This document shows positions 37,452 to 45,995 of a stretch of 64,000 nt of DNA, in pieces. The notes under the pieces are model-generated. The model saw nothing but the letters and a program-made list of their open reading frames with translations. It did not search any database and was not told the origin of the DNA. The stretch lies in the NCBI GenBank assembly GCA_019417325.1, contig DXVO01000019.1, positions 88,611 to 152,610 on the forward strand, given 5' to 3'. Source of the DNA: Parabacteroides sp. (GTDB lineage Bacteria > Bacteroidota > Bacteroidia > Bacteroidales > Tannerellaceae). The position numbers were made by a program, and so were the translations under genes. Numbering within the stretch: position 1 is the stretch's first letter; every line of letters starts with the position of its first letter.

Positions 37452-37657
37452 TATTGGAAAAACCATAGTTATGATTTTATTCGGACGCTTTTTGCAGTTT
37501 CTCTGTTTGACCAGTCGGTTTATAAAGGGATATTTGGCTGTATGCGTAAAAAGTACGCAAAATATTTGGAGAGGTAAAATAAGTTTCATTTCTTTGCAGT
37601 GTGTAAATGTTACGCAATAGGTAGGGTTTAGTATTAACCATTTAAATTTTAATAGGT

Positions 37658-38671
37658 ATGTTAGGTATTAAGCACATTAAATTTGATTCGATGACTTATG
37701 TTTTCCATTTCAAGAATGGAAGAGTCAACAGAGAGGGACGTGGTTTGTCATTCTATTATTTTGTACCGAACAGTTCTATTGTTGCCATTCCAATGGGTAG
37801 TAATGATTTGCCTTTTATTTTCAGGGAATCGACAAACGATTACCAGTCGGTATCTATCCAGGGCCAGATAAGCTACAAAATCAGTAATCCGCAAATGCTG
37901 TCGGATGTATTGGATTTTACTGTTACGGATTCCGGCGCATATAAAAAGAACGATATTGAAAAGCTGAACCAGCGGATAATAAATGAAGCGCAGACGTCTA
38001 CTTCTTCTTATATTCACGATATCGGCTTGAAAGAGGCGATCCGTTCTGCTAAAGAAATTGAAAATCGTATTTTGGGGGGATTGAAATCATCGCCTGCCAT
38101 TAGCATGCTGGGAATAGAGATACTCGGGGCCAATGTATTGGCGGTGCAGGCTACTCCGGAAATGGCTAAAGCGCTTGAAACGGAAACGCGTGAACTGCTT
38201 CAGCAGGATGCAGACCGTGCTATCTATGAACGCCGTAATTTTGCAGTGGAGCAAGAACGGAAAATCAAGGAGTCGGAACTGAATACCGAAATAGCTGTTG
38301 AGGAAAAGCAGAAACAAATAGATGAAAAACGAATGGAATCGGAGGTGCAGCGGGTGGAAAATAATCGTAAGCTGCGTGAAATGAACCTGGAAGCGGATAT
38401 TGCGATAGAAGACCAGCGTAAAACATGGATAACCCGTAAAACGGAAAATGATAAGAAAGAGGCGGAAGCCCAGGGATACCAGTTGGAGGTGCGTTTGAAA
38501 CCGTATAAAGAAATGGATTGGCGTTTATTGACCGCTTTGACCGGTAGTCTCGACCCGCGAAACAATATCGCTCTTGCTTTCCGTGAACTTGCTGAAAATG
38601 CCGGGAAGATAGGTAATCTGAATATCACGCCGGATTTGCTGGAAAATTTGTTGAAGCCTAAAAAGGGGTAA
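37658..38671 (+). CDS. SPFH/Band 7 (prohibitin-like) domain protein
   Basis: A 337-residue protein. An SPFH domain spans about residues 10-190 (SIQGQISYKISNPQMLSDVLDF, SSYIHDIGLKEAIRSAKEIENRIL, LGIEILGANVLAVQATPEMAKALETETRE-type). A charged coiled coil follows at about 190-275 (AVEEKQKQIDEKRMESEV). No signal peptide or membrane helix is visible, unlike flotillins, so it is probably cytosolic or peripherally bound. It lies 4 bases before the NAD-kinase-like gene, indicating an operon with that protein and likely the methyltransferase. Confidence 0.85.
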   Translation: MLGIKHIKFDSMTYVFHFKNGRVNREGRGLSFYYFVPNSSIVAIPMGSNDLPFIFRESTNDYQSVSIQGQISYKISNPQMLSDVLDFTVTDSGAYKKNDIEKLNQRIINEAQTSTSSYIHDIGLKEAIRSAKEIENRILGGLKSSPAISMLGIEILGANVLAVQATPEMAKALETETRELLQQDADRAIYERRNFAVEQERKIKESELNTEIAVEEKQKQIDEKRMESEVQRVENNRKLREMNLEADIAIEDQRKTWITRKTENDKKEAEAQGYQLEVRLKPYKEMDWRLLTALTGSLDPRNNIALAFRELAENAGKIGNLNITPDLLENLLKPKKG

Positions 38672-38675
38672 AGAT

Positions 38676-39602
38676 ATGGATGTGGAATATGTAATTCTGA
38701 TAAGGAATAAAACCAGGCTTGAGGCTTTGACAGAACGTTTCAACACAAAGTCCCAGGCACGGTTCTATATCGAAAGGCAAGGAGGTGATTTTAATGATTA
38801 CGAGAGGGAAGATGCAGTCTTTTATGATTCGTTGCATAAACTACAGGCCGGCCTTTCGAAAGTTATCAAATATAAGATTGTGGAACGTTCTTTTCTTTCT
38901 TCTTATATATTTTCGGAAAAGAATGTAATCGTAACCATAGGACAGGATGGGTTGGTTGCCAATACGGCAAAATATTCGAGGGGAGTCCCTATCGTAGCCG
39001 TCAATCCGGACCCGGAACGTTACGATGGGGTACTGCTGCCGTTTGATGTAACGAATTTCCAGCGGGGAGTGGAGGATGTAATGGCTGGAACCTGTCAGCT
39101 ACGGAAAGTAAATTTTGCGGAAGCCCGTTTGAATGACGGACAACGGTTATTGGCATTCAATGATTTGTTTATCGGAGCTGCTTCGCATATATCCGCCCGT
39201 TACCGGATTTCTTATGGGAATGAAACGGAAGAACATTCATCAAGCGGAATCATTATATCGACCCGGGCCGGTTCGACCGGTTGGCTTAGCTCTGTTTTTA
39301 ATATGGCATACGGGGTGGCAGGGCTGTTCGAGAAGAATCTGACGCTTAAACATCCGAAGTTAAAAGAAGAACAGTTGTTATTTGTTGTGCGCGAACCTTT
39401 TCGGAGCTTGCGGACGCAGACCGGGCTATCGGTAGGACTAATAGACCGGAGGCATCCGTTGCGGATTGAATCATTCATGCCTGCCGGTGGTGTCATATTC
39501 AGTGATGGCATTGAATCTGATTATTTGAATTTTAATAGCGGTTCGGTTGTTTCTGTCGGAATTGCAGAAGAAGTAGCCAACCTGGTGGAAATGAAAAAAT
39601 AA
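38676..39602 (+). CDS. ATP-NAD kinase-like protein
   Basis: A 308-residue protein related to NAD kinases/diacylglycerol kinases. VIVTIGQDGLVAN stands where NAD kinases have GGDG, followed by GVPIVAVNPDPERYDG and the STRAGSTGW block equivalent to the T-P-T-G-S-T-A-Y motif. The first glycine of GGDG is thus Gln. Residues 1-60 are an added N-terminal region (LTERFNTKSQARFYIERQGGDFNDY). It may be an NAD kinase homologue with altered substrate. It directly follows the SPFH gene and precedes the methyltransferase by 34 bases. Confidence 0.7.
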   Translation: MDVEYVILIRNKTRLEALTERFNTKSQARFYIERQGGDFNDYEREDAVFYDSLHKLQAGLSKVIKYKIVERSFLSSYIFSEKNVIVTIGQDGLVANTAKYSRGVPIVAVNPDPERYDGVLLPFDVTNFQRGVEDVMAGTCQLRKVNFAEARLNDGQRLLAFNDLFIGAASHISARYRISYGNETEEHSSSGIIISTRAGSTGWLSSVFNMAYGVAGLFEKNLTLKHPKLKEEQLLFVVREPFRSLRTQTGLSVGLIDRRHPLRIESFMPAGGVIFSDGIESDYLNFNSGSVVSVGIAEEVANLVEMKK

Positions 39603-39606
39603 TCTG

Positions 39607-39614
39607 TACATTTG
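39607..39614 (+). promoter_or_regulatory. Possible promoter -7 element before the methyltransferase gene
   Basis: TACATTTG lies 22 bases before the start codon, so this gene may have its own promoter besides read-through. Confidence 0.35.
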
Positions 39615-39636
39615 TTTTACTCTAAAGTAAAAACGG

Positions 39637-41790
39637 ATGAACTCTAATTATGCCTCTCAGGATCGTGGCGGTAAACAGGACTATAAGCAGTATCTGGAAG
39701 CAATGGATGCCATATCCATTGAAAAGGTGGCTTCGGCCAGTGTCTTTTTTGCACCGGAAAAAGGAAATATCCTTGTGGATGTCGGCATGGCATCGGGGAC
39801 AAGTACTGCTATTCTTGCCGGGTTATTTCCTGATTTGCAGGTTATCGGGGTCGATATCAATCCCAAAATGGTGGAGATTGCCCGTAAACAATACCAATTG
39901 CCCAATCTTTCGTTTCGCATGGATGATGGTGAGGCACTGGATAGTTTTGAGAAAGATTCGGTAGACGGCTTTTTTAATTGTTCTGCAATCCATCATATAA
40001 CGTCTTATAACGGGTACGATACGAATCGTGCATTGAATACATTAAGGCGGCAATCGGAATTGCTGAAAGAAAGAGGCATTTTAGTTGTCCGTGATTTTGT
40101 GAAGCCGGAAGAAAAAGAAGTTATCCTGGAACTTTCCGCTATCGGAGGTGGAAATGTTCCATCCGACAGCGATTTGCTTTTGCTTTTTGCAAAGACTGCC
40201 CGTAGCCTTGCTCCGGCAACCGAACAAGGCTTTCCGGTAGAAGAATTGGAACCGCAGAAAGAAGGGATGCGGAGGTTCCGGTTATTTTATACGGATGCCG
40301 TGGAATTTATTCGGCGGAAAGATTATTATGGAAATTGGGATATAGAGCTACAGGAAGAGTACGGTTATCTGACTCAACGGGAGTTTGAAGACCTTTTTCG
40401 GAGTTTGGGTTTACGTATTATCCTGTCTGCTCCCATTTATAACCCCTGGATTATAGAAAATCGGTATAAAGGACGTTTTGCTTTATATGATTTATCCGGA
40501 AAGGAAATGGGTTTTCCTCCTACAAATTATTTGATAGCCGGAGAGAAAGTGAGTAATGGGAAAGATATCCGTTTAATCCGGCATTTGCCTTTACAGGAAA
40601 CTCCTTATTTAAACTTTGCATCTTACCGGCATAAAGATACAGGACAGGTTTATGATAGTGTAAAGCGTCCTGAACAGGTTACCGATTTTTTATTGTATTC
40701 CCGGGAGGGAAATCGGTTGACGGTGTTGGCCCGTCATGGTTATCCACGTCCGTTGGCAAATCTCCGTACCGGACTTACTGTGATTGATGGGAAATATTTT
40801 GGAGGATACATACCGGAAGGACTTGCGATCGGAACCGCAGATAATATAGAGCAACAGTTGAGGGAACGTTTCGGGATTGGCGAAGAACAGTATGCGGGTA
40901 TTGAGCAATCATTAAGTTATTATACCTCTCCGGCAGGTATCTGTGAGAAGGTCAATGCTTTTTTGGTTGCATTAAAGGAAAAGCCGGATTGTATTTTTCC
41001 GTTGAGGAACGGTATTTCCGGTTTTCAGGATTTCGGTTCTTTACAGCCTTATGATGCTGCGCAGTTATTGAATACGGCACAAACAGGCGCTTTGGCAGAG
41101 GCCCGTTTGGAGTTGAATATTTACCGTTTATTTCAACTTTACTCTATATCTTTGCCTAAATGGTTGGGAGAAAAGATAGCAGTAAAAGAGGAAACATCTC
41201 TTTCTACTGTGACTTTGCCGGATTTGTTAAAACGACATACGGAATTATTTATTCAAAGTGAGAATCCGGCAGGTTTTTTATCGGTCGGCCGTGCCCATTT
41301 TGTGGAAACCGGAGCTTGGAACAGTAAAGTCGCTTTGGAATATGTGTATCCGGCATCTCTCAGTGCCAATACCTTGATTACATTTCCTGTTTGCCGGGTG
41401 AACGGGCATATTTTTGTCGGTCTGGAAGTGCGCGACCTGCCTGTTCCGCAGTTGTTTGGTGGCAACAGTTCCCTGATCACTGTTCCGGCATGGCGGTTGC
41501 CTAAAGAAATAGGCGATTTTAGTGCGTTGTACCGGTATATGGAAGAATTGAAAATCGGAAAATCGTCTGTTATCCGTTATTTCAGGCTGGGTGAAAAATA
41601 TTTTCCGTCGGTAGGCATAACCCCGGAACAGGTTTATCCGTATGCTGTCTGGCTGAATGAACCGGATGATTCACTGGCATGGGTAGACTTAGATGAACTG
41701 TACACACATGCCGGACAACTGGAGGATGCGCACCTGCTTATTTGCCTGTATCGGTTGACACATGCACTGGCAGGTTATACTTCAAAATAA
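39637..41790 (+). CDS. SAM-dependent methyltransferase with large C-terminal Nudix-like extension
   Basis: A 717-residue protein. Residues about 40-190 are a class I methyltransferase: VDVGMASGTSTAIL (motif I), VIGVDINPKMVEIA (motif II, acidic loop), DGFFNCSAIHHI. The C-terminal 400 residues are unusual; FLLYSREGNRLTVLARHGYPRP and a later SLSYYTSPAGICEKVNAFLV resemble the flanks of a Nudix fold, but no Nudix box is present, so any such domain would be inactive. Cytosolic. Its stop overlaps the convergent NrtR-type gene by 16 bases. Substrate unknown. Confidence 0.7.
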   Translation: MNSNYASQDRGGKQDYKQYLEAMDAISIEKVASASVFFAPEKGNILVDVGMASGTSTAILAGLFPDLQVIGVDINPKMVEIARKQYQLPNLSFRMDDGEALDSFEKDSVDGFFNCSAIHHITSYNGYDTNRALNTLRRQSELLKERGILVVRDFVKPEEKEVILELSAIGGGNVPSDSDLLLLFAKTARSLAPATEQGFPVEELEPQKEGMRRFRLFYTDAVEFIRRKDYYGNWDIELQEEYGYLTQREFEDLFRSLGLRIILSAPIYNPWIIENRYKGRFALYDLSGKEMGFPPTNYLIAGEKVSNGKDIRLIRHLPLQETPYLNFASYRHKDTGQVYDSVKRPEQVTDFLLYSREGNRLTVLARHGYPRPLANLRTGLTVIDGKYFGGYIPEGLAIGTADNIEQQLRERFGIGEEQYAGIEQSLSYYTSPAGICEKVNAFLVALKEKPDCIFPLRNGISGFQDFGSLQPYDAAQLLNTAQTGALAEARLELNIYRLFQLYSISLPKWLGEKIAVKEETSLSTVTLPDLLKRHTELFIQSENPAGFLSVGRAHFVETGAWNSKVALEYVYPASLSANTLITFPVCRVNGHIFVGLEVRDLPVPQLFGGNSSLITVPAWRLPKEIGDFSALYRYMEELKIGKSSVIRYFRLGEKYFPSVGITPEQVYPYAVWLNEPDDSLAWVDLDELYTHAGQLEDAHLLICLYRLTHALAGYTSK

Positions 41791-42476
41791 AATCCTTTTT
41801 GGCTTAGCTCTTCATATTTTTGTCGGTCGAAGCGGTATATTTTAGGTGCTCTGTTCGGGACATCCTGTTTAACCTCGTCCAAGTCGACAAGCAATCCGAA
41901 GCTCAGCATTTTTTTGCGGAAGTTTCTTCTGTCCAGTTGTGTTTGCAAAACTATTTCGTAGAGACGGTGCAGGTCAGGAAGGGTGAAACGTTCCGGTAAT
42001 AATTCGAAGCCAATCGGCTGGTATTTGATTTTACCTTTCAGGCGTTCTTGAGCCATTGTCAGGATACGGTTGTGGTCGAAAGCCAGTTCGGGAACTTCAG
42101 AAAGATTAAACCATTTGATATTGCTGGTGTCCATTCCGGCTTTGGTCTGAAAATCGGACATTTTCACCAGGGCATAATAGGCGATGCTGACCACCCGGAA
42201 ACGAGGGTCGCGTTTAATATCGGAAAAAGTATAGAGCTGTTCCAGATAAATATTGGTCAAATCTGTTTCCTTTTGAAGGATACGGCGCGCGCAATCGTCC
42301 GCACTTTCTTCCATTTCGAGGAAACCGCCCGGCAAAGCCCAGCATCCCTTATAAGGCTCGATCGCACGTTCTATCAAAAGCACTTTCAGCTCTCCGCCAT
42401 CAAAACCAAAGATTACGCAATCCGTCGTGACTGCCGGTCTCGGATATTCATAACTGTATTTTTCCTGTTGCTCCAT
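41775..42476 (-). CDS. NrtR-type Nudix transcriptional regulator
   Basis: A 233-residue protein. The N-terminal Nudix-like domain (VTTDCVIFGFDGGELKVLLIER, GCWALPGGFLEMEESADDC) has a degenerate Nudix box (ARRILQKETDL in place of REVxEEtgl), typical of regulators that sense ADP-ribose or nucleotide sugars rather than hydrolyse them. The C-terminal part (LPDLHRLYEIVLQTQLDRRNFRKKML...RAPKIYRFD) is the winged helix of the COG4111/NrtR group. A minus-strand TATCTTTG lies at 42498-42505. It could regulate the adjacent NAD-kinase-like block, which is inference. Confidence 0.82.
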   Translation of the reverse strand: MEQQEKYSYEYPRPAVTTDCVIFGFDGGELKVLLIERAIEPYKGCWALPGGFLEMEESADDCARRILQKETDLTNIYLEQLYTFSDIKRDPRFRVVSIAYYALVKMSDFQTKAGMDTSNIKWFNLSEVPELAFDHNRILTMAQERLKGKIKYQPIGFELLPERFTLPDLHRLYEIVLQTQLDRRNFRKKMLSFGLLVDLDEVKQDVPNRAPKIYRFDRQKYEELSQKGFYFEV

Positions 42477-42602
42477 TTTCTATTTGTCTATATTACGCAA
42501 AGATAGACAAATGTTCCGGATTGTACCAGTCAATGTGCGGATTAGATAAACGGCATTTGGAAGGAAGCCCGTACTTTTGCGGCGTTTAATAAAGAAAATG
42601 AT

Positions 42603-43808
42603 ATGGATAAGAAAATGAAAATAATAGTGCTGGTGCTTTCATTGCTGGCAGCACTCGAGCCGCTTAGTATAGACCTTTATCTCCCTGCATTTAAGGATAT
42701 AGCGGATAATTTGCAGGTGGAATTAAGTGAAGTGCAACTCTCTCTTTCTGTTTTTCTCGCAGGTTTTGCCTTGGGACAATTGTTTTGGGGACCTCTTTCC
42801 GACCAGTACGGGCGAAAGAAACCGATATTGATAGCTATGACTCTTTTTACCCTTAGTTCCCTTGCCTCTATTTATGCAAACCAGATCCATCAGCTTTGGG
42901 TAATACGCTTTCTTCAGGCGTTCGGCGGTTGTGCCGGAGTGGTTATCGGACGTGCCGTAGTGAATGATTTGTTTGATGGCAGGTACCGGACAAAAGTGTT
43001 TTCCCTATTGACTATTATATCGGGAGTCGCTCCGATTATCGCTCCTACATTGGGAAACCTTTTGTTGAAATATTGGCATTGGCATGGCATTTTCAATACA
43101 ACGAGCCTGTTGGGCGTTTTAAGTATTTTATTGGTGGCCTTGTTTCTGCCGGGAAAGGAGCAGGCGGTTGTTTCCCCTGTAGTCCCTAAACCGTCTTTTT
43201 CCGTAGGCAGCCTGCTGAAAAGTTATGTACGGGTTACGACCAATATGCCTTTTATGATATATACCATTATCGGTTGTATGGCTTATGGCAGTTTGATGGT
43301 GTATGTTTCCAATGCTCCGTATCTTATAATGGAAAAAGGGGGCTTCTCCGGTGATACATTCAGTATCATTTTTGCAGTTAACGCCATCGGCTTGTTATTT
43401 GGAACCTATATCATCGATTTTCTGTTGAAGTTCACTTCTTTAAAACGGTTGGTGCGTTATACGATCGGAGTCCAGCTTCTCCTGAATCTGTTGTTATTGG
43501 GGTGTGCGGTAGCCGGTAGCCCGGTTATTCCCATGCTGGTATTGATTTTCCTTAATTTGATTCCGGTAGGTTTGTTGCTTCCGGCTACGACCTCTTTGGG
43601 ACTGTCTTATTTTACGAACGATAGCGGTACGGCTTCTGCTTTTATGGGGTTTCTGCAATTGTTTTTCACAGGATTGTTGTCGGCAGCGGTCAGCTATATG
43701 CAGAATGATTCGGTAATACCGATGATGGGCGGTATATTTTTCTGTTCTTTTGCCTCTTTTTTGCTGCTTTCGACCGGAAAAGGACGCCGGGTTATAGCGA
43801 CTGCCTGA
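42603..43808 (+). CDS. MFS multidrug exporter, Bcr/CflA family
   Basis: A 401-residue protein with 12 predicted helices. LSIDLYLPAFKDIADNLQV near residue 22 and GQLFWGPLSDQYGRKKPI (MFS motif A with the D-x-x-G-R-K-K pattern) are the Bcr/CflA hallmarks; RFLQAFGGCAGVVIGRAVVNDLF follows. It exports drugs or amino-acid-like compounds across the inner membrane. Its 3' end overlaps the convergent AraC gene by 17 bases. A TACTTTTG promoter-like element lies at 42572-42579. Confidence 0.88.
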   Translation: MDKKMKIIVLVLSLLAALEPLSIDLYLPAFKDIADNLQVELSEVQLSLSVFLAGFALGQLFWGPLSDQYGRKKPILIAMTLFTLSSLASIYANQIHQLWVIRFLQAFGGCAGVVIGRAVVNDLFDGRYRTKVFSLLTIISGVAPIIAPTLGNLLLKYWHWHGIFNTTSLLGVLSILLVALFLPGKEQAVVSPVVPKPSFSVGSLLKSYVRVTTNMPFMIYTIIGCMAYGSLMVYVSNAPYLIMEKGGFSGDTFSIIFAVNAIGLLFGTYIIDFLLKFTSLKRLVRYTIGVQLLLNLLLLGCAVAGSPVIPMLVLIFLNLIPVGLLLPATTSLGLSYFTNDSGTASAFMGFLQLFFTGLLSAAVSYMQNDSVIPMMGGIFFCSFASFLLLSTGKGRRVIATA

Positions 43809-44610
43809 ATTGTTCGGGAGTCATTCCGCTCTGTCCGCGGAAGAAACGGGTAAAATAAGAAGCGTCTTTGAAGCCGAGTTTGAATGCGATTTCCTTAAAG
43901 GACAATTCTTCATAACAGATGAGCCTTTTAGCTTCTAACAGCAGGCGCTCGTGTATCACCTCGATAACGGTTTTACCGAGTGCCTGTTTGATAAGTTCAT
44001 TCAATCTTTTACAGCTTAAAGATGCTTGGCGGGCATAAAATCCGGAAGAACGTTCTGTTGTAAAATACTTTTCGACTGAGGCAAGAAAGCGCTTGACCCG
44101 TATATCCATTTCTTCAGCCTGTCCTCTTCCTGCATATGAAAACATTAGTAAAGTGAAGAATGCATGCATATAAGCATCCAGAATTTCTTTTCTTCTTTTT
44201 CCGTAAAACTCATCGAAAATGAGCGCAGCCAGTTGCCGTACCGGCTGAATATCTTCTTTGTTGAGGGATATCACAGAAGGAAAATCGTAACCGATGCTGC
44301 CTTCCATCCGTAAATCCATCCGGTCGAAATATGTCGGACTGATAGCAAAAAGGTATCCCCGTTGGCGGTGAAGCAGCATTTTGTGTACCTGTCCCTGTCT
44401 TAACAAGTAAAGTTGGTTGGGCTGCAAATGATGTTCGATAAAATCGATACTCTGTACGTCACCCTCCTCTGCTTCTGTAAAAAACAGGATTTCGTGGAAG
44501 TTATGGCGATGTACGCCATTAAAATTCTGTGTTTCACAGTTCTCTATGGCTTCAATAACGAAGAAGTCGCTTTCGTCCAGGTTATGTACGGGGATATTCT
44601 CAGGTAACAT
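43792..44610 (-). CDS. AraC family transcriptional regulator
   Basis: A 272-residue regulator with an N-terminal cupin sensor (NFNGVHRHNFHEILFFTEAE, LRQGQVHKMLLHRQRGYLFAI) and C-terminal AraC helix-turn-helix pair (ARQASLSCKRLNELIKQALG; SFKEIAFKLGFKDASYFTRFF) followed by GQSGMTPEQFR. It is convergent with one MFS exporter and divergent from another (44804), making either a plausible target. A minus-strand TATCTTTG promoter element lies at 44652-44659. Confidence 0.86.
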   Translation of the reverse strand: MLPENIPVHNLDESDFFVIEAIENCETQNFNGVHRHNFHEILFFTEAEEGDVQSIDFIEHHLQPNQLYLLRQGQVHKMLLHRQRGYLFAISPTYFDRMDLRMEGSIGYDFPSVISLNKEDIQPVRQLAALIFDEFYGKRRKEILDAYMHAFFTLLMFSYAGRGQAEEMDIRVKRFLASVEKYFTTERSSGFYARQASLSCKRLNELIKQALGKTVIEVIHERLLLEAKRLICYEELSFKEIAFKLGFKDASYFTRFFRGQSGMTPEQFRQSL

Positions 44611-44651
44611 CTTTATTTTAAATAATCGTATGCAGTCAATTCTATTGTTTG

Positions 44652-44659
44652 CAAAGATA
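44652..44659 (-). promoter_or_regulatory. Promoter -7 element of the AraC regulator
   Basis: Minus-strand TATCTTTG, 42 bases before the start codon at 44610. Confidence 0.5.
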
Positions 44660-44772
44660 GTAAATCGGATAAAACTGTGGGCTATTTCTTTGATTCCGAA
44701 GGTTTATAATCTAAAAGATGGAGTTTGGATGAATTAAAAGTGTATATTAATACACTTTATTGTGAAACTGAT

Positions 44773-44780
44773 TAAATTTG
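44773..44780 (+). promoter_or_regulatory. Promoter -7 element fixing the MFS start at 44804
   Basis: TAAATTTG matches TAnnTTTG and lies inside the longer in-frame extension from 44762, so translation most likely begins at the ATG at 44804. Confidence 0.45.
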
Positions 44781-44803
44781 CAGCCCGTAAACAGTTGGAC
44801 AAA

Positions 44804-45949
44804 ATGAAAAAGAGTCTTATAGCCTTAGCTTTCGGAACCTTAGGATTAGGTATTGCCGAGTTTGTCATGATGGGGATATTGCCAGATATAGCTAAAGATT
44901 TGGGAGTAAGTATTCCTATGGCGGGACATTTGATCTCTGCTTATGCTTTGGGGGTATGTGTTGGTGCGCCTGCGCTTATTCTTGCCCGTAAGCATCCGTT
45001 GAAACATATTCTGTTAGTGCTGGTCGCTATTATTATGGTGGGAAATATTTGTGCGGCGGCAGCTCCTAATTATTGGGTATTGCTGATAGCCCGTTTTGTT
45101 TCCGGATTACCTCATGGTGCCTATTTCGGAGTTGGTTCTATTGTCGCGGAAAGACTGGCGGATAAAGGAAAAGGTTCCGAGGCGGTATCTATAATGATTG
45201 CCGGAATGACAATCGCAAATTTATTCGGCGTACCTTTAGGTACGTCTTTGAGCAGTGCGCTTTCATGGCGTGTTACGTTTTTGCTTGTCGGATGTTGGGG
45301 AATTCTTATTCTTTATTATATCTGGCGGTGGGTCCCTCATGTGAAAGGATTGGAAGATACCGGATTTAAAGGGCAATTCCGTTTTCTGAAAACACCGGCT
45401 CCGTGGCTTATTTTAGGAGCTACGGCATTGGGCAACGGAGGTGTTTTTTGTTGGTATAGTTATGTAACTCCGTTATTAACGGACGTGTCCGGTTTCCGAC
45501 CGGAAAGTATCACGGCGTTGATGGTGTTGTCCGGTTTCGGTATGGTTGCCGGAAATCTGGTAAGCGGGCGTCTTTCCGACCGTTATACACCCGGAAAGGT
45601 AGGCGCTACGGTTCAAGGGCTTATCTGTCTTGTTTTATTGGCAATCTTTTTCTTTTCCCCGAACCCCTGGGCTTCGGCAATCCTGATGGCGCTTTGTACA
45701 GCAGGGTTGTTTGCCGTATCCAGTCCGGAACAAATATCGATTATCCGTGTGGCGAAAGGGGGAGAATTGTTGGGTGCCGCAAGTGTGCAGGTCGCTTTTA
45801 ATTTTGGAAATGCAATTGGAGCTTATACCGGCGGGTTGGTATTGCAGGCTGGTTACCGGTATCCGGCGCTGACCGGTGTTCCGTTTGCCCTTTTGGGTTT
45901 TATTCTGCTAACAATTTTCTATAGAAAATACGAAAGCCTTTATAGGTGA
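44804..45949 (+). CDS. MFS transporter, AraJ-like sugar/drug exporter
   Basis: About 381 residues from the ATG at 44804. The beginning LAFGTLGLGIAEFVMMGILPDIA is the classic AraJ/YdhP-type first helix, followed by GHLISAYALGVCVGAPALIL and RFVSGLPHGAYFGVGSIVAE. Around 12 helices are predicted. It is an inner membrane exporter, possibly of sugars or drugs, divergent from the AraC regulator at 43792-44610 across about 190 bases. Substrate not determinable. Confidence 0.87.
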   Translation: MKKSLIALAFGTLGLGIAEFVMMGILPDIAKDLGVSIPMAGHLISAYALGVCVGAPALILARKHPLKHILLVLVAIIMVGNICAAAAPNYWVLLIARFVSGLPHGAYFGVGSIVAERLADKGKGSEAVSIMIAGMTIANLFGVPLGTSLSSALSWRVTFLLVGCWGILILYYIWRWVPHVKGLEDTGFKGQFRFLKTPAPWLILGATALGNGGVFCWYSYVTPLLTDVSGFRPESITALMVLSGFGMVAGNLVSGRLSDRYTPGKVGATVQGLICLVLLAIFFFSPNPWASAILMALCTAGLFAVSSPEQISIIRVAKGGELLGAASVQVAFNFGNAIGAYTGGLVLQAGYRYPALTGVPFALLGFILLTIFYRKYESLYR

Positions 45950-45966
45950 ATCCGGCGTATAATCCG

Positions 45967-45974
45967 TATTTTTG
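45967..45974 (+). promoter_or_regulatory. Promoter -7 element of the radical-SAM/DUF4130 operon
   Basis: TATTTTTG lies 22 bases before the ATG at 45996 and within a longer in-frame extension, supporting the later start. It is only 18 bases after the preceding stop. Confidence 0.45.
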
Positions 45975-45995
45975 TCTGGAAATCCTGATAAAATT

